Origin: Vibrio sp. DW001
Lineage (GTDB): Bacteria; Pseudomonadota; Gammaproteobacteria; Enterobacterales; Vibrionaceae
Reading direction: 5' to 3'
Assembly: GCF_029016285.1 (NCBI RefSeq)
Contig: NZ_CP091976.1
Coordinates: 930,001 to 994,000, forward strand
DNA: 64,000 bases
Part shown: piece by piece, positions 28,292 to 37,419 of the stretch
How the letters are laid out: every line of letters starts with the position of its first letter
How positions within the stretch are numbered: the stretch's first letter is position 1
Program-made: the position numbers and the translations under genes
Notes under the pieces: model-generated
What the model saw: only the letters and a program-made list of their open reading frames with translations
Database searches by the model: none
Told to the model about the DNA's origin: nothing

Positions 28292-28873
28292 ATGGGAATG
28301 ATTAAACGCCTATGGGCGTGGTTTACCAAGCCGAGTCATTTGGCTCTTGGAACGCTTTTAACGGTTGGTTTCATTGCGGGTATTATCTTCTGGGGTGGTT
28401 TTAACACCGGTATGGAGATGTCAAACCAAGAAGAATTTTGTATTGGTTGCCATGAAATGGAAGATAATGTATATCAAGAGTACTTAGGTACCATTCACTA
28501 TTCGAACCGTTCTGGTGTTCGTGCAACCTGTCCGGATTGTCACGTACCGAAAGAATGGGTTCCAAAAATGATCCGTAAGATCCAAGCAAGTAAAGAGCTA
28601 TACGGGAAAGTTTTTGGTGTTGTCGACACACGTAAAAAGTTTGAAGAACATCGTTTTGAAATGGCGACGCGTGAATGGGCCCGAATGAAAGCTAACGACT
28701 CTCAAGAGTGTCGTAACTGTCATAACTTTGAGTACATGGATTACGTAGAGCAGAAACCTGTAGCGGCGCAAATACATAATTTGGCGGAAGAACAAGGTCA
28801 AACTTGTATCGATTGTCACAAGGGTATTGCTCACCAGTTACCGAAAGGACATAACATTAAGAAAGAGTTTTAA
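28292..28873 (+). CDS. napC: Membrane tetraheme cytochrome NapC
   Basis: 193 residues. One N-terminal membrane anchor (about 16-38) precedes a periplasmic domain with four CxxCH motifs: CIGCH, CPDCH, CRNCH and CIDCH. It oxidises membrane quinol and hands electrons to NapB-NapA. It is the last gene of napFDAGHBC and is followed by a strong terminator. The gene order is the same as in E. coli, but no ccm cytochrome maturation genes follow here. Confidence 0.94.
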   Translation: MGMIKRLWAWFTKPSHLALGTLLTVGFIAGIIFWGGFNTGMEMSNQEEFCIGCHEMEDNVYQEYLGTIHYSNRSGVRATCPDCHVPKEWVPKMIRKIQASKELYGKVFGVVDTRKKFEEHRFEMATREWARMKANDSQECRNCHNFEYMDYVEQKPVAAQIHNLAEEQGQTCIDCHKGIAHQLPKGHNIKKEF

Positions 28874-28888
28874 TGTTGCTTTGTTAAT

Positions 28889-28918
28889 AAAATGGCACCC
28901 AATTGGGTGCCATTTTTA
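28889..28918 (+). terminator. Rho-independent terminator of the nap operon
   Basis: AAAATGGCACCC and GGGTGCCATTTT form a perfect 12-base-pair stem around AATT, followed by T residues. It lies 15 bases after the napC stop. Confidence 0.9.
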
Positions 28919-29157
28919 TGTTATATCAAGCTAAGTAAGTTTGTGAATAATATGAATACCTTTCCACAGAACACTCAAAACGTCCTTATGCACGTAGTCA
29001 TATGCTTCAATGCTTATTGACGTCCGCCTCATTGCATCAACTATGCTTTTTACTATTTCTTGGTACCATATTAATATGGTGTCTATCTGTAACATGACTT
29101 TGCTTGTGATTGGTGTCTATACTGTAAGTTATAGATAACTTTTTAAGGGAGGAATAT

Positions 29158-29487
29158 ATGGCTGTTACACGCATGCATACTGACCCTGGTAAACCCTATG
29201 ATCCAAATAAGGAACTTACCAATAACCAACGCAAGCGCTTTTCCGATGTGGCGAATAAGGCTGAAGAGAAAAAGGAGCAGCGCGAGTTATATGATGCGGT
29301 CATTCATCCTGAGAAGTTGAGAGCCAAAGCAATCGCACAAGCTAAAGCTCAACAACAACAGGCACAGTTAGAAAAATCTCAACGGAAGATTAAGGTACCA
29401 GTGCTCTCTTTTTGGAGAGTGTTGATGTGGTCTATTACTTTGGGTGCGTTTTGGGTTTGGATACTGTTTATGTTTCCAAGTAGTTAA
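29158..29487 (+). CDS. Small protein with C-terminal membrane segment, unknown
   Basis: 109 residues. A charged, Gln/Ala/Lys-rich helical body (residues about 20-80, probably coiled coil, with KAQQQQAQLEKSQRK) is followed by one hydrophobic helix at about 88-106 and a three-residue tail, so it resembles a tail-anchored inner-membrane protein with a cytoplasmic domain. AGGGAGGAAT just before ATG 29158 is a very strong ribosome site, which argues for real expression. I do not recognise the family. It lies between the nap terminator and a convergent cyclase gene. Confidence 0.65.
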   Translation: MAVTRMHTDPGKPYDPNKELTNNQRKRFSDVANKAEEKKEQRELYDAVIHPEKLRAKAIAQAKAQQQQAQLEKSQRKIKVPVLSFWRVLMWSITLGAFWVWILFMFPSS

Positions 29488-29493
29488 CCAAAG

Positions 29494-30636
29494 TTAAACA
29501 ATATTCAGTGTAATGATTTTTTTATCTGCAGGGGTATTTTGCGAGGCATGATAGAATCGATAACGATTTTTACCCGAATTTTTAGCGCTATACATCGCCT
29601 TATCGGCACATCGTATGAGGTCCTCTAAATTGTCTGCATCTTGCTTATATAAGGCAATTCCAATACTAAACGTAAGATGGGCGGCTAATTCTGTTTGATT
29701 GAGTTCATCATCAAACAGAATATTGATCCTATGTACGATTCGCTGTATGTCATCAAGCGTTGGTACGTCATGCAATAAAATCATGAATTCATCACCTGCG
29801 TAACGAGCGATAGAGTAATCATCTTTTTGGGTTATGCGGTCAGCGGCTCTCATATTGCTGATGATACGCTTAGAAAAAAGCTGTAGTAATTTGTCACCGC
29901 TATCGTGACCGTATGTGTCATTGATGCCTTTAAAGTTATCAATGTCCACAAACAGTAGTGCGGTAATACTATCTTGCGAGTCTGCTATTTTTAGTTTCTC
30001 TTTTGACCATATTTCAAAACTCCAGCGATTCGCTAAGCCTGTTAATCTATCTCGGTAGGCGAGTTGGTCAATACCTTCTTGATAAAGACTTTGTAGATAA
30101 TCGGATGCGTTTTTATAGCCATAATTTGAAATAAGCGCAATAAGGCAGAGAGTGAACATGGATAATAAAAAAGTGGTTTCTGATAGGTTTTGTAACGAAA
30201 AATAGTCGACAGAATTGGTTGCGTTGAAAGCCAGTATTACTGCCGTCACTAAAAAAAAGACAATAGTGTAGATGATGGCAGCTTTAAACTCATTGATCAT
30301 TAGAACGGCAGCGACAATAGGATAGACCCAAAAAATGGTTCCATTGGGTTCAGCAATATTGATAAACGCATTCAACAGCACGGCAACAGAAGGGACAAGC
30401 GGGCTGTATTGGACATTCTTGATCACCAAGAGGTAAACAATATGCACAGAGCAAAATAAAGCGGCAACAAGATTAAATTCTGCGATCAGTTCTTTGCCTG
30501 CAATATAGTTTACGATGCTGTACGGATAGAGAAGGACAAGCGCAATAGAAGAAAAGGTGATCAATAGTTTCTTCTTTCTTGATTGGCGAATATCCGCCAT
30601 TGCTTCGAGTTTGATTCCTCTTAGTTGATCACGCAT
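29494..30636 (-). CDS. Membrane-bound diguanylate cyclase
   Basis: About 380 residues. Around five to six hydrophobic helices (about 22-175) form an N-terminal membrane sensor of the MHYT/7TM-less type, and a GGDEF domain follows from about residue 210. The active site is RYAGDEF, an accepted variant. The RxxD inhibitory site is replaced (KDDY), so feedback inhibition is probably absent. The start is uncertain: ATG 30636 gives MRDQLRGIKLEAM, while GTG 30765 would add 43 residues; neither has a clear ribosome site. Confidence 0.82.
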   Translation of the reverse strand: MRDQLRGIKLEAMADIRQSRKKKLLITFSSIALVLLYPYSIVNYIAGKELIAEFNLVAALFCSVHIVYLLVIKNVQYSPLVPSVAVLLNAFINIAEPNGTIFWVYPIVAAVLMINEFKAAIIYTIVFFLVTAVILAFNATNSVDYFSLQNLSETTFLLSMFTLCLIALISNYGYKNASDYLQSLYQEGIDQLAYRDRLTGLANRWSFEIWSKEKLKIADSQDSITALLFVDIDNFKGINDTYGHDSGDKLLQLFSKRIISNMRAADRITQKDDYSIARYAGDEFMILLHDVPTLDDIQRIVHRINILFDDELNQTELAAHLTFSIGIALYKQDADNLEDLIRCADKAMYSAKNSGKNRYRFYHASQNTPADKKIITLNIV

Positions 30637-30939
30637 ATTATCGGCTTCTTGGACCTTAGATAGACAGATAATATTGTAGTGAATTTTGGGTAGAATTGGT
30701 CTTATTTCAGGTGAACATACTGTGACCAATGTCGTCTTGTTACATATTTTTTGAAGCGAGATCACATTTAAAATCTACACTAACACTAAACGTTTTTATC
30801 GATATTGACCACTATCTAGGCTAAATTGATGTAATATTAACCACTTAGAGCTCAATTGTTGTGTAACGCACTAAAATGTAATAAAAAAGCATCTACACTG
30901 AAAAGAGATCTATTACATAAATTATCACAGGAGGTGATT

Positions 30940-33300
30940 ATGCCAATAACTCCACTGCATTCTTCTCAACTTTATCATGTGGCGACGCTAGAAAAGTTGC
31001 CTTGCAAGTCGACCAAGGAGTTACCACCTTTAGATGAAATAGTCGGGCAAGAGAGAGCGCAGAAAGCGGTTGAATTCGCGATGTCTATCAAAGACAAAGG
31101 GTACAATATTTATGCTATAGGTCGAAATGGACTAGGCAAGCGCACCATGATATTGCGATATTTGAATCGACACCAACATGAGATTAACTCGTTGTTTGAT
31201 TGGTGTTATGTCGCTAATTTTGAAGATATTCGAACACCCAAAGTACTCAAACTTCCAATTGGTATGGGGAACAAATTTAAGCACGATATTGAAAAGCTGA
31301 TGGAGAAGCTAATTAAAGCAATCCCGTTGGCTTTTGATAATGAAATGTATTTTACACGGGCTGAAAAGTTAAAAAGTCAGCTTGCAAAAAAACAGGAAAG
31401 TGAACTAGAAGATATTAGTAAAATAGCTAAAGAGAAGAATATCAGCTTAACCCTCACCACGCAGGGGGATTACCAATTTATAGCGATGGATGGCGAAAAA
31501 GAACATACCGAAGAAACGTTTGATGCATTAACAAAAAAAGATCAGGACCAGTTTGGTAAAAATATTGATGCCTTAGAGATACAGCTTCGATCTATGGTTC
31601 GCCAATTAACTGAATGGGAAGAGACATACAGCGAAAAAATTCAAAAATTGAATGATGACGTCACGTTAGATGTGATTACTCACTTCATTAAGGCACTTAA
31701 AAAAGAGTACGCGAGATTTAGTGAAATTAAGAAATACCTAACTGATTTACAAAAAGATATCGTCGAGAATGTCGAAATATTTTTGGAGGAAAGTGATGAG
31801 CAGGGTGAAATTGCTGCCGCTTCTTTAGACAAGAAGCTCCCTCGTCGATACAAGATTAATGTTCTGGTAAGCCAAAGTGTTGATGCTTTTCCCATTATTG
31901 TTGAAGAAAATCCTAATTATCATTCCCTATTTGGTTATACAGAAACCGCGACGTTCAAAGGGACCGTGTTTACCGATTTTTCATTGATCAGGGCGGGCAG
32001 CTTGCATCAGGCGAACGGCGGTGTTTTGTTGATGGATGCAATAAAAGTGTTGGAGCAACCATATGTGTGGGATGGATTGAAGAGAGCGCTTCGATCCAAG
32101 CAACTGAGTTTTACTTCACTAGAGAAGGAGGTGACGCTGACGGGGACCGTCTCGCTCGATCCTGAACCTATTCCATTGGATGTGAAAATTATCCTGTTTG
32201 GGGATTATCGGACCTATCAGTTACTGCAACATTATGACCCAGAGTTTAGTGAGTTATTCAAAGTGACCGCTGATTTTGAAGACGAAATGTCACGAACTCC
32301 TGACTCAGAACTGCACTACGCACGATTTATATCCAGTATTGTGCGTGACAATAATATGCTCCATTGCGATAAAAAGGCGATGGGTAGAATTATTGAATAC
32401 AGCTCGCGCAGCGCTGGGGATCAAAATAAGCTGTCGCTTCATTCTGCTCACATTGCTAACCTGTTGAGAGAATCCAATTATGTGGCAAGAAATGCGCGTT
32501 CAAACTTGATCCGCGCTAACCATGTAGAGAAGGCTCTTGATAATCAGAAGATGCGTGTTAGTCGCTTGCAAGATGACGTAATGGAAAGCTTTGTTAATGG
32601 CACAACCCTTATTCGAACGGAAGGTGAAGCCGTTGGTCAGGTTAATGCTCTATCCGTATTATCAACCAGTGATTACATGTTTGGCGCCGCCAATAGAATA
32701 ACCGCAACGACATCTTATGGTGATGGTGAAGTTATTGATATTGAAAGGAATGTTGATTTGGGTGGTAGTATTCATTCCAAAGGGGTACTGATTTTGTCTG
32801 CTTATTTGGCCTCTGTGTTTGGTAAAACTGCAAAGGTTCCTTTGACGACTAACATTACTTTTGAACAGTCTTACGGTGGTGTTGATGGTGATAGCGCCAG
32901 TATGGCGGAATTTTGCGCGGTGGTTTCAGCCTTTTCTAAACAGCCCAATCGGCAGGATATTGCGATTACAGGTTCTATGAATCAGTTTGGGGAATCACAA
33001 CCTATTGGTGGTGCCAACGAGAAAATTGAAGGTTTTTTCGATGTTTGTCGAGTGAAAGGGCGTTCTCGAAATCAGGGGGTCATTATCCCCAAGTCAAATA
33101 TTCATAACCTAATGCTACGTAAAGATGTTGTACAAGCAGTAGATAAAGGGGAGTTTTTCATCTGGGCCATCGATCATGTGTCTGAAGCCATAGAGCTATT
33201 TACTGGTAAACCAGCGGGAGAGCCGAGCGAAGAGGGAAGCTATCCAATAGATACTATATTTGGAATCGCTCAAGCTAAATTGAATGCTTTGCGCAAATGA
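30940..33300 (+). CDS. LonB-like ATP-dependent protease
   Basis: 786 residues. An N-terminal AAA region has a Walker-A-like GRNGLGKRT (61-69), in which Arg replaces the usual Ser/Thr right after the lysine. A helical insertion (about 125-300, coiled coil) follows, then a second ATPase segment with GVLLMDAIKVLEQP, and a C-terminal Lon-type protease domain. The catalytic dyad is Ser652 (DGDSAS) and Lys695 (GANEKIEG). This is the family annotated as Lon-related or LonB/YcbZ-like. Start ATG 30940 follows an excellent AGGAGGTGAT; upstream in-frame TTG 30856 is discounted. It probably degrades damaged or regulatory proteins; targets unknown. Confidence 0.9.
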   Translation: MPITPLHSSQLYHVATLEKLPCKSTKELPPLDEIVGQERAQKAVEFAMSIKDKGYNIYAIGRNGLGKRTMILRYLNRHQHEINSLFDWCYVANFEDIRTPKVLKLPIGMGNKFKHDIEKLMEKLIKAIPLAFDNEMYFTRAEKLKSQLAKKQESELEDISKIAKEKNISLTLTTQGDYQFIAMDGEKEHTEETFDALTKKDQDQFGKNIDALEIQLRSMVRQLTEWEETYSEKIQKLNDDVTLDVITHFIKALKKEYARFSEIKKYLTDLQKDIVENVEIFLEESDEQGEIAAASLDKKLPRRYKINVLVSQSVDAFPIIVEENPNYHSLFGYTETATFKGTVFTDFSLIRAGSLHQANGGVLLMDAIKVLEQPYVWDGLKRALRSKQLSFTSLEKEVTLTGTVSLDPEPIPLDVKIILFGDYRTYQLLQHYDPEFSELFKVTADFEDEMSRTPDSELHYARFISSIVRDNNMLHCDKKAMGRIIEYSSRSAGDQNKLSLHSAHIANLLRESNYVARNARSNLIRANHVEKALDNQKMRVSRLQDDVMESFVNGTTLIRTEGEAVGQVNALSVLSTSDYMFGAANRITATTSYGDGEVIDIERNVDLGGSIHSKGVLILSAYLASVFGKTAKVPLTTNITFEQSYGGVDGDSASMAEFCAVVSAFSKQPNRQDIAITGSMNQFGESQPIGGANEKIEGFFDVCRVKGRSRNQGVIIPKSNIHNLMLRKDVVQAVDKGEFFIWAIDHVSEAIELFTGKPAGEPSEEGSYPIDTIFGIAQAKLNALRK

Positions 33301-33394
33301 TGCGATAAATAGTAAGGTCTAAGGGTGATGTGTATCAATTTGCTGCCACCAACCTAGGCCTCTATTCTATTTATTGTTGCTACAGGATAAGTTA

Positions 33395-34144
33395 TTACAA
33401 TTTTAGGGTAAGTTTGACACCATCGAATTTAAGCAGACCAAGTAAACTCTTTACGTGGGTCGTACCAGTTTCATTGAACTTAAGCCCATACTTGGCGTAG
33501 TGCATAGAAGATTGTAAGTTGCATATAGTGCCGTACAGTGGAAGCAGTTTGACCTTAGAGTTTGGCGGTGTGCTGATATTGATCATGACCTCTTCACCGA
33601 CATCATATTTCTTCCCTAGAGGGCTGGTAATGAATCGACATCCGCCTTTAGACAGATCCCTTACTTCACATTCAATTTTAGTCTGACCAACCTCGGCGTG
33701 GGCTCTGAGTGCGACATCGTACCTTGGCTCTTTTCTCAGTTGGTTGATTTTCATCATGCCGGGAATAGAAACCAAAATAATCGGGATAGGTTCTTTAAGA
33801 ATATGCATGATCTGCGTGCGGAAATAGATAAGAGCGCCTTCTCCCTTTTGAGAGATAGCCCTGATATTCATCCAGAAACCTTCCTGAAAGAAATAGTCTT
33901 GATCCTCTTCGGATATACTTGGAATCTCCATGAGGATAAAGTTATCTGAGTGGGTACCGACGAACTTGGTCTTACCCATATATTTGATACCAACAGGTGT
34001 CGTCAAATTAATAGTAAGTTCACTACCGTGGTCGACCATATCAATCGCATCAGTACTATTAATCGTACTTTCATTTCCATCGATAGCCGGAGACTCTTTT
34101 ACATCTATTTTATGTTGTCTTTTTTCTGAATGTTGAGCACTCAC
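33395..34144 (-). CDS. PilZ-domain c-di-GMP receptor (YcgR/PlzD-like)
   Basis: 249 residues with an N-terminal YcgR-like domain (about 40-135) and a C-terminal PilZ domain (about 137-245). The c-di-GMP contact motifs are RKEPRYDV (RxxxR) and DLSKGGCRF (DxSxxG), both intact. It should change flagellar, adhesion or other output when bound to c-di-GMP. Three GGDEF proteins in the window could supply the signal. The first 40 residues are polar and low-complexity. Confidence 0.85.
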   Translation of the reverse strand: MSAQHSEKRQHKIDVKESPAIDGNESTINSTDAIDMVDHGSELTINLTTPVGIKYMGKTKFVGTHSDNFILMEIPSISEEDQDYFFQEGFWMNIRAISQKGEGALIYFRTQIMHILKEPIPIILVSIPGMMKINQLRKEPRYDVALRAHAEVGQTKIECEVRDLSKGGCRFITSPLGKKYDVGEEVMINISTPPNSKVKLLPLYGTICNLQSSMHYAKYGLKFNETGTTHVKSLLGLLKFDGVKLTLKL

Positions 34145-34376
34145 TTAATCGACTCCTGAGTGTATATACTTGTTGAAACTTATCATTGCTATTATATGAA
34201 TAATAAAGATTATTATTAGTGTTGCAACTCACTTTTCAAAACATGGACACACATTAGCGTTTGATTGAATGATTTGTGATCTCACCGTCGACCGTGAAAT
34301 CAATTGCGTTGGTGTGAGGAGTCATTGCTCTGCTATAAATCCACCATGCCAATGACTTCCTCATTAGAACTACGTG

Positions 34377-36062
34377 TTATTCAACGCTGAAGATATACGC
34401 TTGGTAAGGATTAAGCGTGATTTTTTGTATAGATTCACATTCATCAGAGTAATTGTTGATGATCACCTTTTTAAGTTGGTAGTCGTAATGTCGTATTTGA
34501 TGTTCATCAGTAAAATTAGCAACGATAAGTAGTGTTTTACCATCATAAAAACGCAAAAATGCGTACACATCAGTATCATTTTCGTCAAGTAATTGGTGTT
34601 TACCGTATACGATAACATCACTATATTTGTCACTCTGACGCAGCGCGATAAGCTTACGATAATGATGAAATATGGAGTTCTCATCATCTGTTGATTGCTC
34701 AGCATTAATATCAACATAATTCTCATTCATCGCCAACCAAGGTGTTCCTGTTGTAAACCCAGCATTTGTCTCTTTATTCCACTGAAGTGGGACTCTGGCG
34801 TGGTCACGTGAGAAGTAATTTAGGAAATCGAGCGCATCTTGTTGTGAAATACCGCTGTCCAACATTTTTTGATAATGGAATTTTGCCATTAGATCGTCGT
34901 ATTCATCAATGTTAGCAAAGAACTTGTTGGTCATTCCTAACTCTTCACCTTGATAAATGTAAGGTGTCCCACTCATCATGTGAAGTACTGTGCCTAGCAT
35001 TTTGGCGCTAATGATACGGTATTCAGGGCTGTCATTTCCGTAGCGTGAAACAGCACGTGGTTGGTCATGATTGCTCCAATATAAACTGTTCCACCCTTTT
35101 TGATAAAGGTCATTCTGCCATTTAGACATAATGGATTTAAACTCAACTAAATCAAAAGGCTTACGCACAGCATTGTGTTCTTCTCGATCGATACCCATGT
35201 GCTCAAAATGAAATATCATGCTCATTTCATTTCGATCTGGATGTGAGTAATACCGACCATCTAACGTGGTGGTAAATGGTGTCTCACCAACGGTTAATAC
35301 ATCATAATGTGAGAGAACTTTTTCATGCATTTCGCGCAGGTATTGATGAACGAGAAGGTTGTTAGACCAATGTTCCCAACCAGCGACGCCAGAATCAAAA
35401 ATAGTTGCATCGGGATAGTCTGAGGGTTTCCCAATCATATTGATAACATCCATTCTAAAACCACCGAGCCCCTTCTTAAGCCAGAAATGCATCATGTCAT
35501 AGATTGCATCGCGTACTTCGGGGTTAGCCCAGTTAAGGTCAGGTTGTTTCTTGCTAAAAAGATGGCAATAGTATTGGCCACTACTCTCATCAAAACTCCA
35601 CGCTTTAGGAGTGAAGAAAGACTCCCAGTTGTTTGGTTCGCTGCCATCATTTTTTGGATCTTTCCAGATATACCAGTCGCGTTTAGGGCTGTCTTTACTA
35701 CTCTTGGATTCAATAAACCAAGGGTGTTCGTCGGACGTATGATTGGCAACCAAATCCATAACGATCTTGATGCCACGCACGTCCGCTTGTGCGATAAGGC
35801 TGTCCATATCCGCCATGGTGCCAAACTCTGGAGCAATCTCCATATAGTCGGAAATGTCGTAACCGTTGTCGTCCATCGGTGATTTGTATACTGGACTTAA
35901 CCAAATGACATTGGCCCCAAGCAGCTTGATGTAATCGAGTTTTTCAATAATGCCTGGGATGTCACCGATACCGTCCCCGTTTGAGTCGTTAAAACTACGC
36001 GGATATATCTGATAAACGACGGCATCGTGCCACCAACGTTTTTCGAGTTGTTCGTTACTCAT
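34377..36062 (-). CDS. aglA: GH13 alpha-glucosidase (oligo-1,6-glucosidase type)
   Basis: Cytoplasmic glycoside hydrolase family 13 enzyme, 561 residues, without a signal peptide. Visible blocks are DLVANHTSDEH, nucleophile Asp205 in GGFRMDVIN, acid/base Glu260 in TVGETPF and Asp333 in SNHDQPR. The residue after the nucleophile is Val206, which in GH13 subfamily 31 correlates with alpha-1,6 activity (Ala marks alpha-1,4 enzymes), so isomaltose-type or broad alpha-glucoside use is predicted. It is co-directional with, and downstream of, a LacI repressor gene and opposite an AglEFGK-like importer, which fits hydrolysis of imported alpha-glucosides. Confidence 0.88.
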   Translation of the reverse strand: MSNEQLEKRWWHDAVVYQIYPRSFNDSNGDGIGDIPGIIEKLDYIKLLGANVIWLSPVYKSPMDDNGYDISDYMEIAPEFGTMADMDSLIAQADVRGIKIVMDLVANHTSDEHPWFIESKSSKDSPKRDWYIWKDPKNDGSEPNNWESFFTPKAWSFDESSGQYYCHLFSKKQPDLNWANPEVRDAIYDMMHFWLKKGLGGFRMDVINMIGKPSDYPDATIFDSGVAGWEHWSNNLLVHQYLREMHEKVLSHYDVLTVGETPFTTTLDGRYYSHPDRNEMSMIFHFEHMGIDREEHNAVRKPFDLVEFKSIMSKWQNDLYQKGWNSLYWSNHDQPRAVSRYGNDSPEYRIISAKMLGTVLHMMSGTPYIYQGEELGMTNKFFANIDEYDDLMAKFHYQKMLDSGISQQDALDFLNYFSRDHARVPLQWNKETNAGFTTGTPWLAMNENYVDINAEQSTDDENSIFHHYRKLIALRQSDKYSDVIVYGKHQLLDENDTDVYAFLRFYDGKTLLIVANFTDEHQIRHYDYQLKKVIINNYSDECESIQKITLNPYQAYIFSVE

Positions 36063-36096
36063 GGGTACTTACTCCTTAAGCAGGCGTTTGATTAGA

Positions 36097-37137
36097 TTAG
36101 CTGCTGTGACGATTCACTAGCTGGAACGGTAGCTCAACAGATTCATATGGAATGAGGTTTAGCGCCATCTGTGCAGCGACTCTTCCTTTTTCAGATAAAG
36201 GTTGCGAAATGGTCGTCAGACCTTTCTCTTTTGCTTCTGGAATACCATCAAAACCGACGATCTTTAATTCGTCTGGGATAGTTAATTTTAGCTCATGGGC
36301 GATGTCTAGAGCGGCCAACGCAATCTTGTCACTCATACACAGAAGAACGTCAACATGATCTGGCGCGGTAAGTGCGCCTCTTAATATGGTTTTTAAGGAT
36401 TCCGGTTCTAAATGATGAATCTGCCAAACATCTTGCGTGGTTAACTCATGACCAATCTCCGCAAGTGCTTCTCTATAGCCTTCGAAACGACAGCGTGAGA
36501 TTGATTCATCGCTTGTGTAAAGGCTATCGAAGTTCGCGAGCGAAAGCGATAAAGAGGGCTCGAGTCGTAGACCCAAAATAAGCGTTTTGTGTCGGCTGTC
36601 TTTAAGTGCGTGACAAGCGATGTCATATGCCGCTTTTTTATTGTTAATGCCGACGGACGGGGTGTTTTCTAAAGTAAAATCAACGGTAATTAATGGTTTA
36701 CCTTGGCGTTGAATACGTTCGATTATGCTGGAATCTACTGGCCTTCCGTACACAATAAAGCAGTCTGGGATCGTTTCAACTTGCGTACTTTGATAATTTT
36801 CGGCGTTGGAAGGCAGCAATAACATATTAACGTGCTGCGCATCTAAAGTTTGAGAGATACCGGCCAGAAATTCCGTCGCTACGGGATCGGTAAAGTTGAA
36901 AGAAAGACTATCCGCTAATAAAACCCCAATCACCCCTGTTTTTCCTGTGCGTAAGCTCCGAGCAGTTAAGCTCGGACCGGTATATCCCAGTTCATCACAT
37001 TGGTGCAGGATTTTGTCTCTTAAGGCAGCCGACAGTTGATCTGGACGGTTGAACGCATTTGAAACGGTGGCGGTTGAAACGCCAAGCTTTGCCGCGACAA
37101 TCTTAAGCGTTGGTTTTTTTATGTTATTCGCTTTCAT
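36097..37137 (-). CDS. aglR: LacI-family repressor of the alpha-glucoside locus
   Basis: 346 residues. The N-terminal helix-turn-helix and hinge (about 8-65) read KIVAAKLGVSTATVSNAF, and the C-terminal sugar-binding domain is of periplasmic-binding-protein type. It sits between the glucosidase gene (34-base gap) and the divergent importer operon. Two LacI-type operators with the central CG are in the divergent gap, so it probably represses both directions until an alpha-glucoside or derivative binds. The symbol is given by analogy with rhizobial agl loci. Confidence 0.85.
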   Translation of the reverse strand: MKANNIKKPTLKIVAAKLGVSTATVSNAFNRPDQLSAALRDKILHQCDELGYTGPSLTARSLRTGKTGVIGVLLADSLSFNFTDPVATEFLAGISQTLDAQHVNMLLLPSNAENYQSTQVETIPDCFIVYGRPVDSSIIERIQRQGKPLITVDFTLENTPSVGINNKKAAYDIACHALKDSRHKTLILGLRLEPSLSLSLANFDSLYTSDESISRCRFEGYREALAEIGHELTTQDVWQIHHLEPESLKTILRGALTAPDHVDVLLCMSDKIALAALDIAHELKLTIPDELKIVGFDGIPEAKEKGLTTISQPLSEKGRVAAQMALNLIPYESVELPFQLVNRHSS

Positions 37138-37183
37138 GTTGCTTTCCCAATTTCGTCGACCTAAAGTTGAGGTACAAGGGGAT

Positions 37184-37199
37184 TCTAGAACGATTAAGT
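37184..37199 (+). promoter_or_regulatory. Second LacI-type operator, weaker
   Basis: TCTAGAAC-GATTAAGT: the right half is identical to that of the operator at 37350-37367 and the left half matches at five of eight positions. It is about 47 bases upstream of the repressor start, so it could give autoregulation; the centre-to-centre distance to the other site is 167 bases, compatible with looping. Confidence 0.5.
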
Positions 37200-37299
37200 A
37201 ATATTTAGAAATACGATTGTTGTATTATTCATGGTTAGTTTGAGCTTTATCACGAATTGCTCGTAATATCACCAAATTATATGATCTATTTAGCAATTA

Positions 37300-37328
37300 T
37301 TGACTGAAAGTTGGTCGGTTATGTAAAT
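37300..37328 (+). promoter_or_regulatory. Putative promoter of the agl importer operon
   Basis: TTGACT (37300-37305), 17 bases, then GTAAAT (37323-37328). A start near 37335 would put the strong operator at about +16 to +33, a normal place for repression. Confidence 0.5.
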
Positions 37329-37349
37329 GCAGTCTACTGTACTTGAATG

Positions 37350-37367
37350 GACTTAAACGATTAAGTC
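37350..37367 (+). promoter_or_regulatory. LacI-type operator of the agl importer operon
   Basis: GACTTAAACGATTAAGTC: arms GACTTAA and TTAAGTC are exact inverted repeats around ACGA, and the centre has the AANCGNTT pattern usual for LacI/GalR proteins. It lies 53 bases before the start codon of the binding-protein gene. Confidence 0.7.
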
Positions 37368-37419
37368 TTAACGTGAAGACAAAAGAATAATAGTAACTAA
37401 AGACATGGAGTTCGAACCA

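Noticed and set aside
30636..30765. GTG start giving 43 extra residues to the membrane cyclase
   Set aside because: No Shine-Dalgarno sequence and the extra segment does not look like a conserved domain; kept as an alternative only.
35487..35882. 131-codon reading frame antisense to the GH13 glucosidase gene
   Set aside because: Fully inside a gene with all catalytic motifs; no ribosome site.
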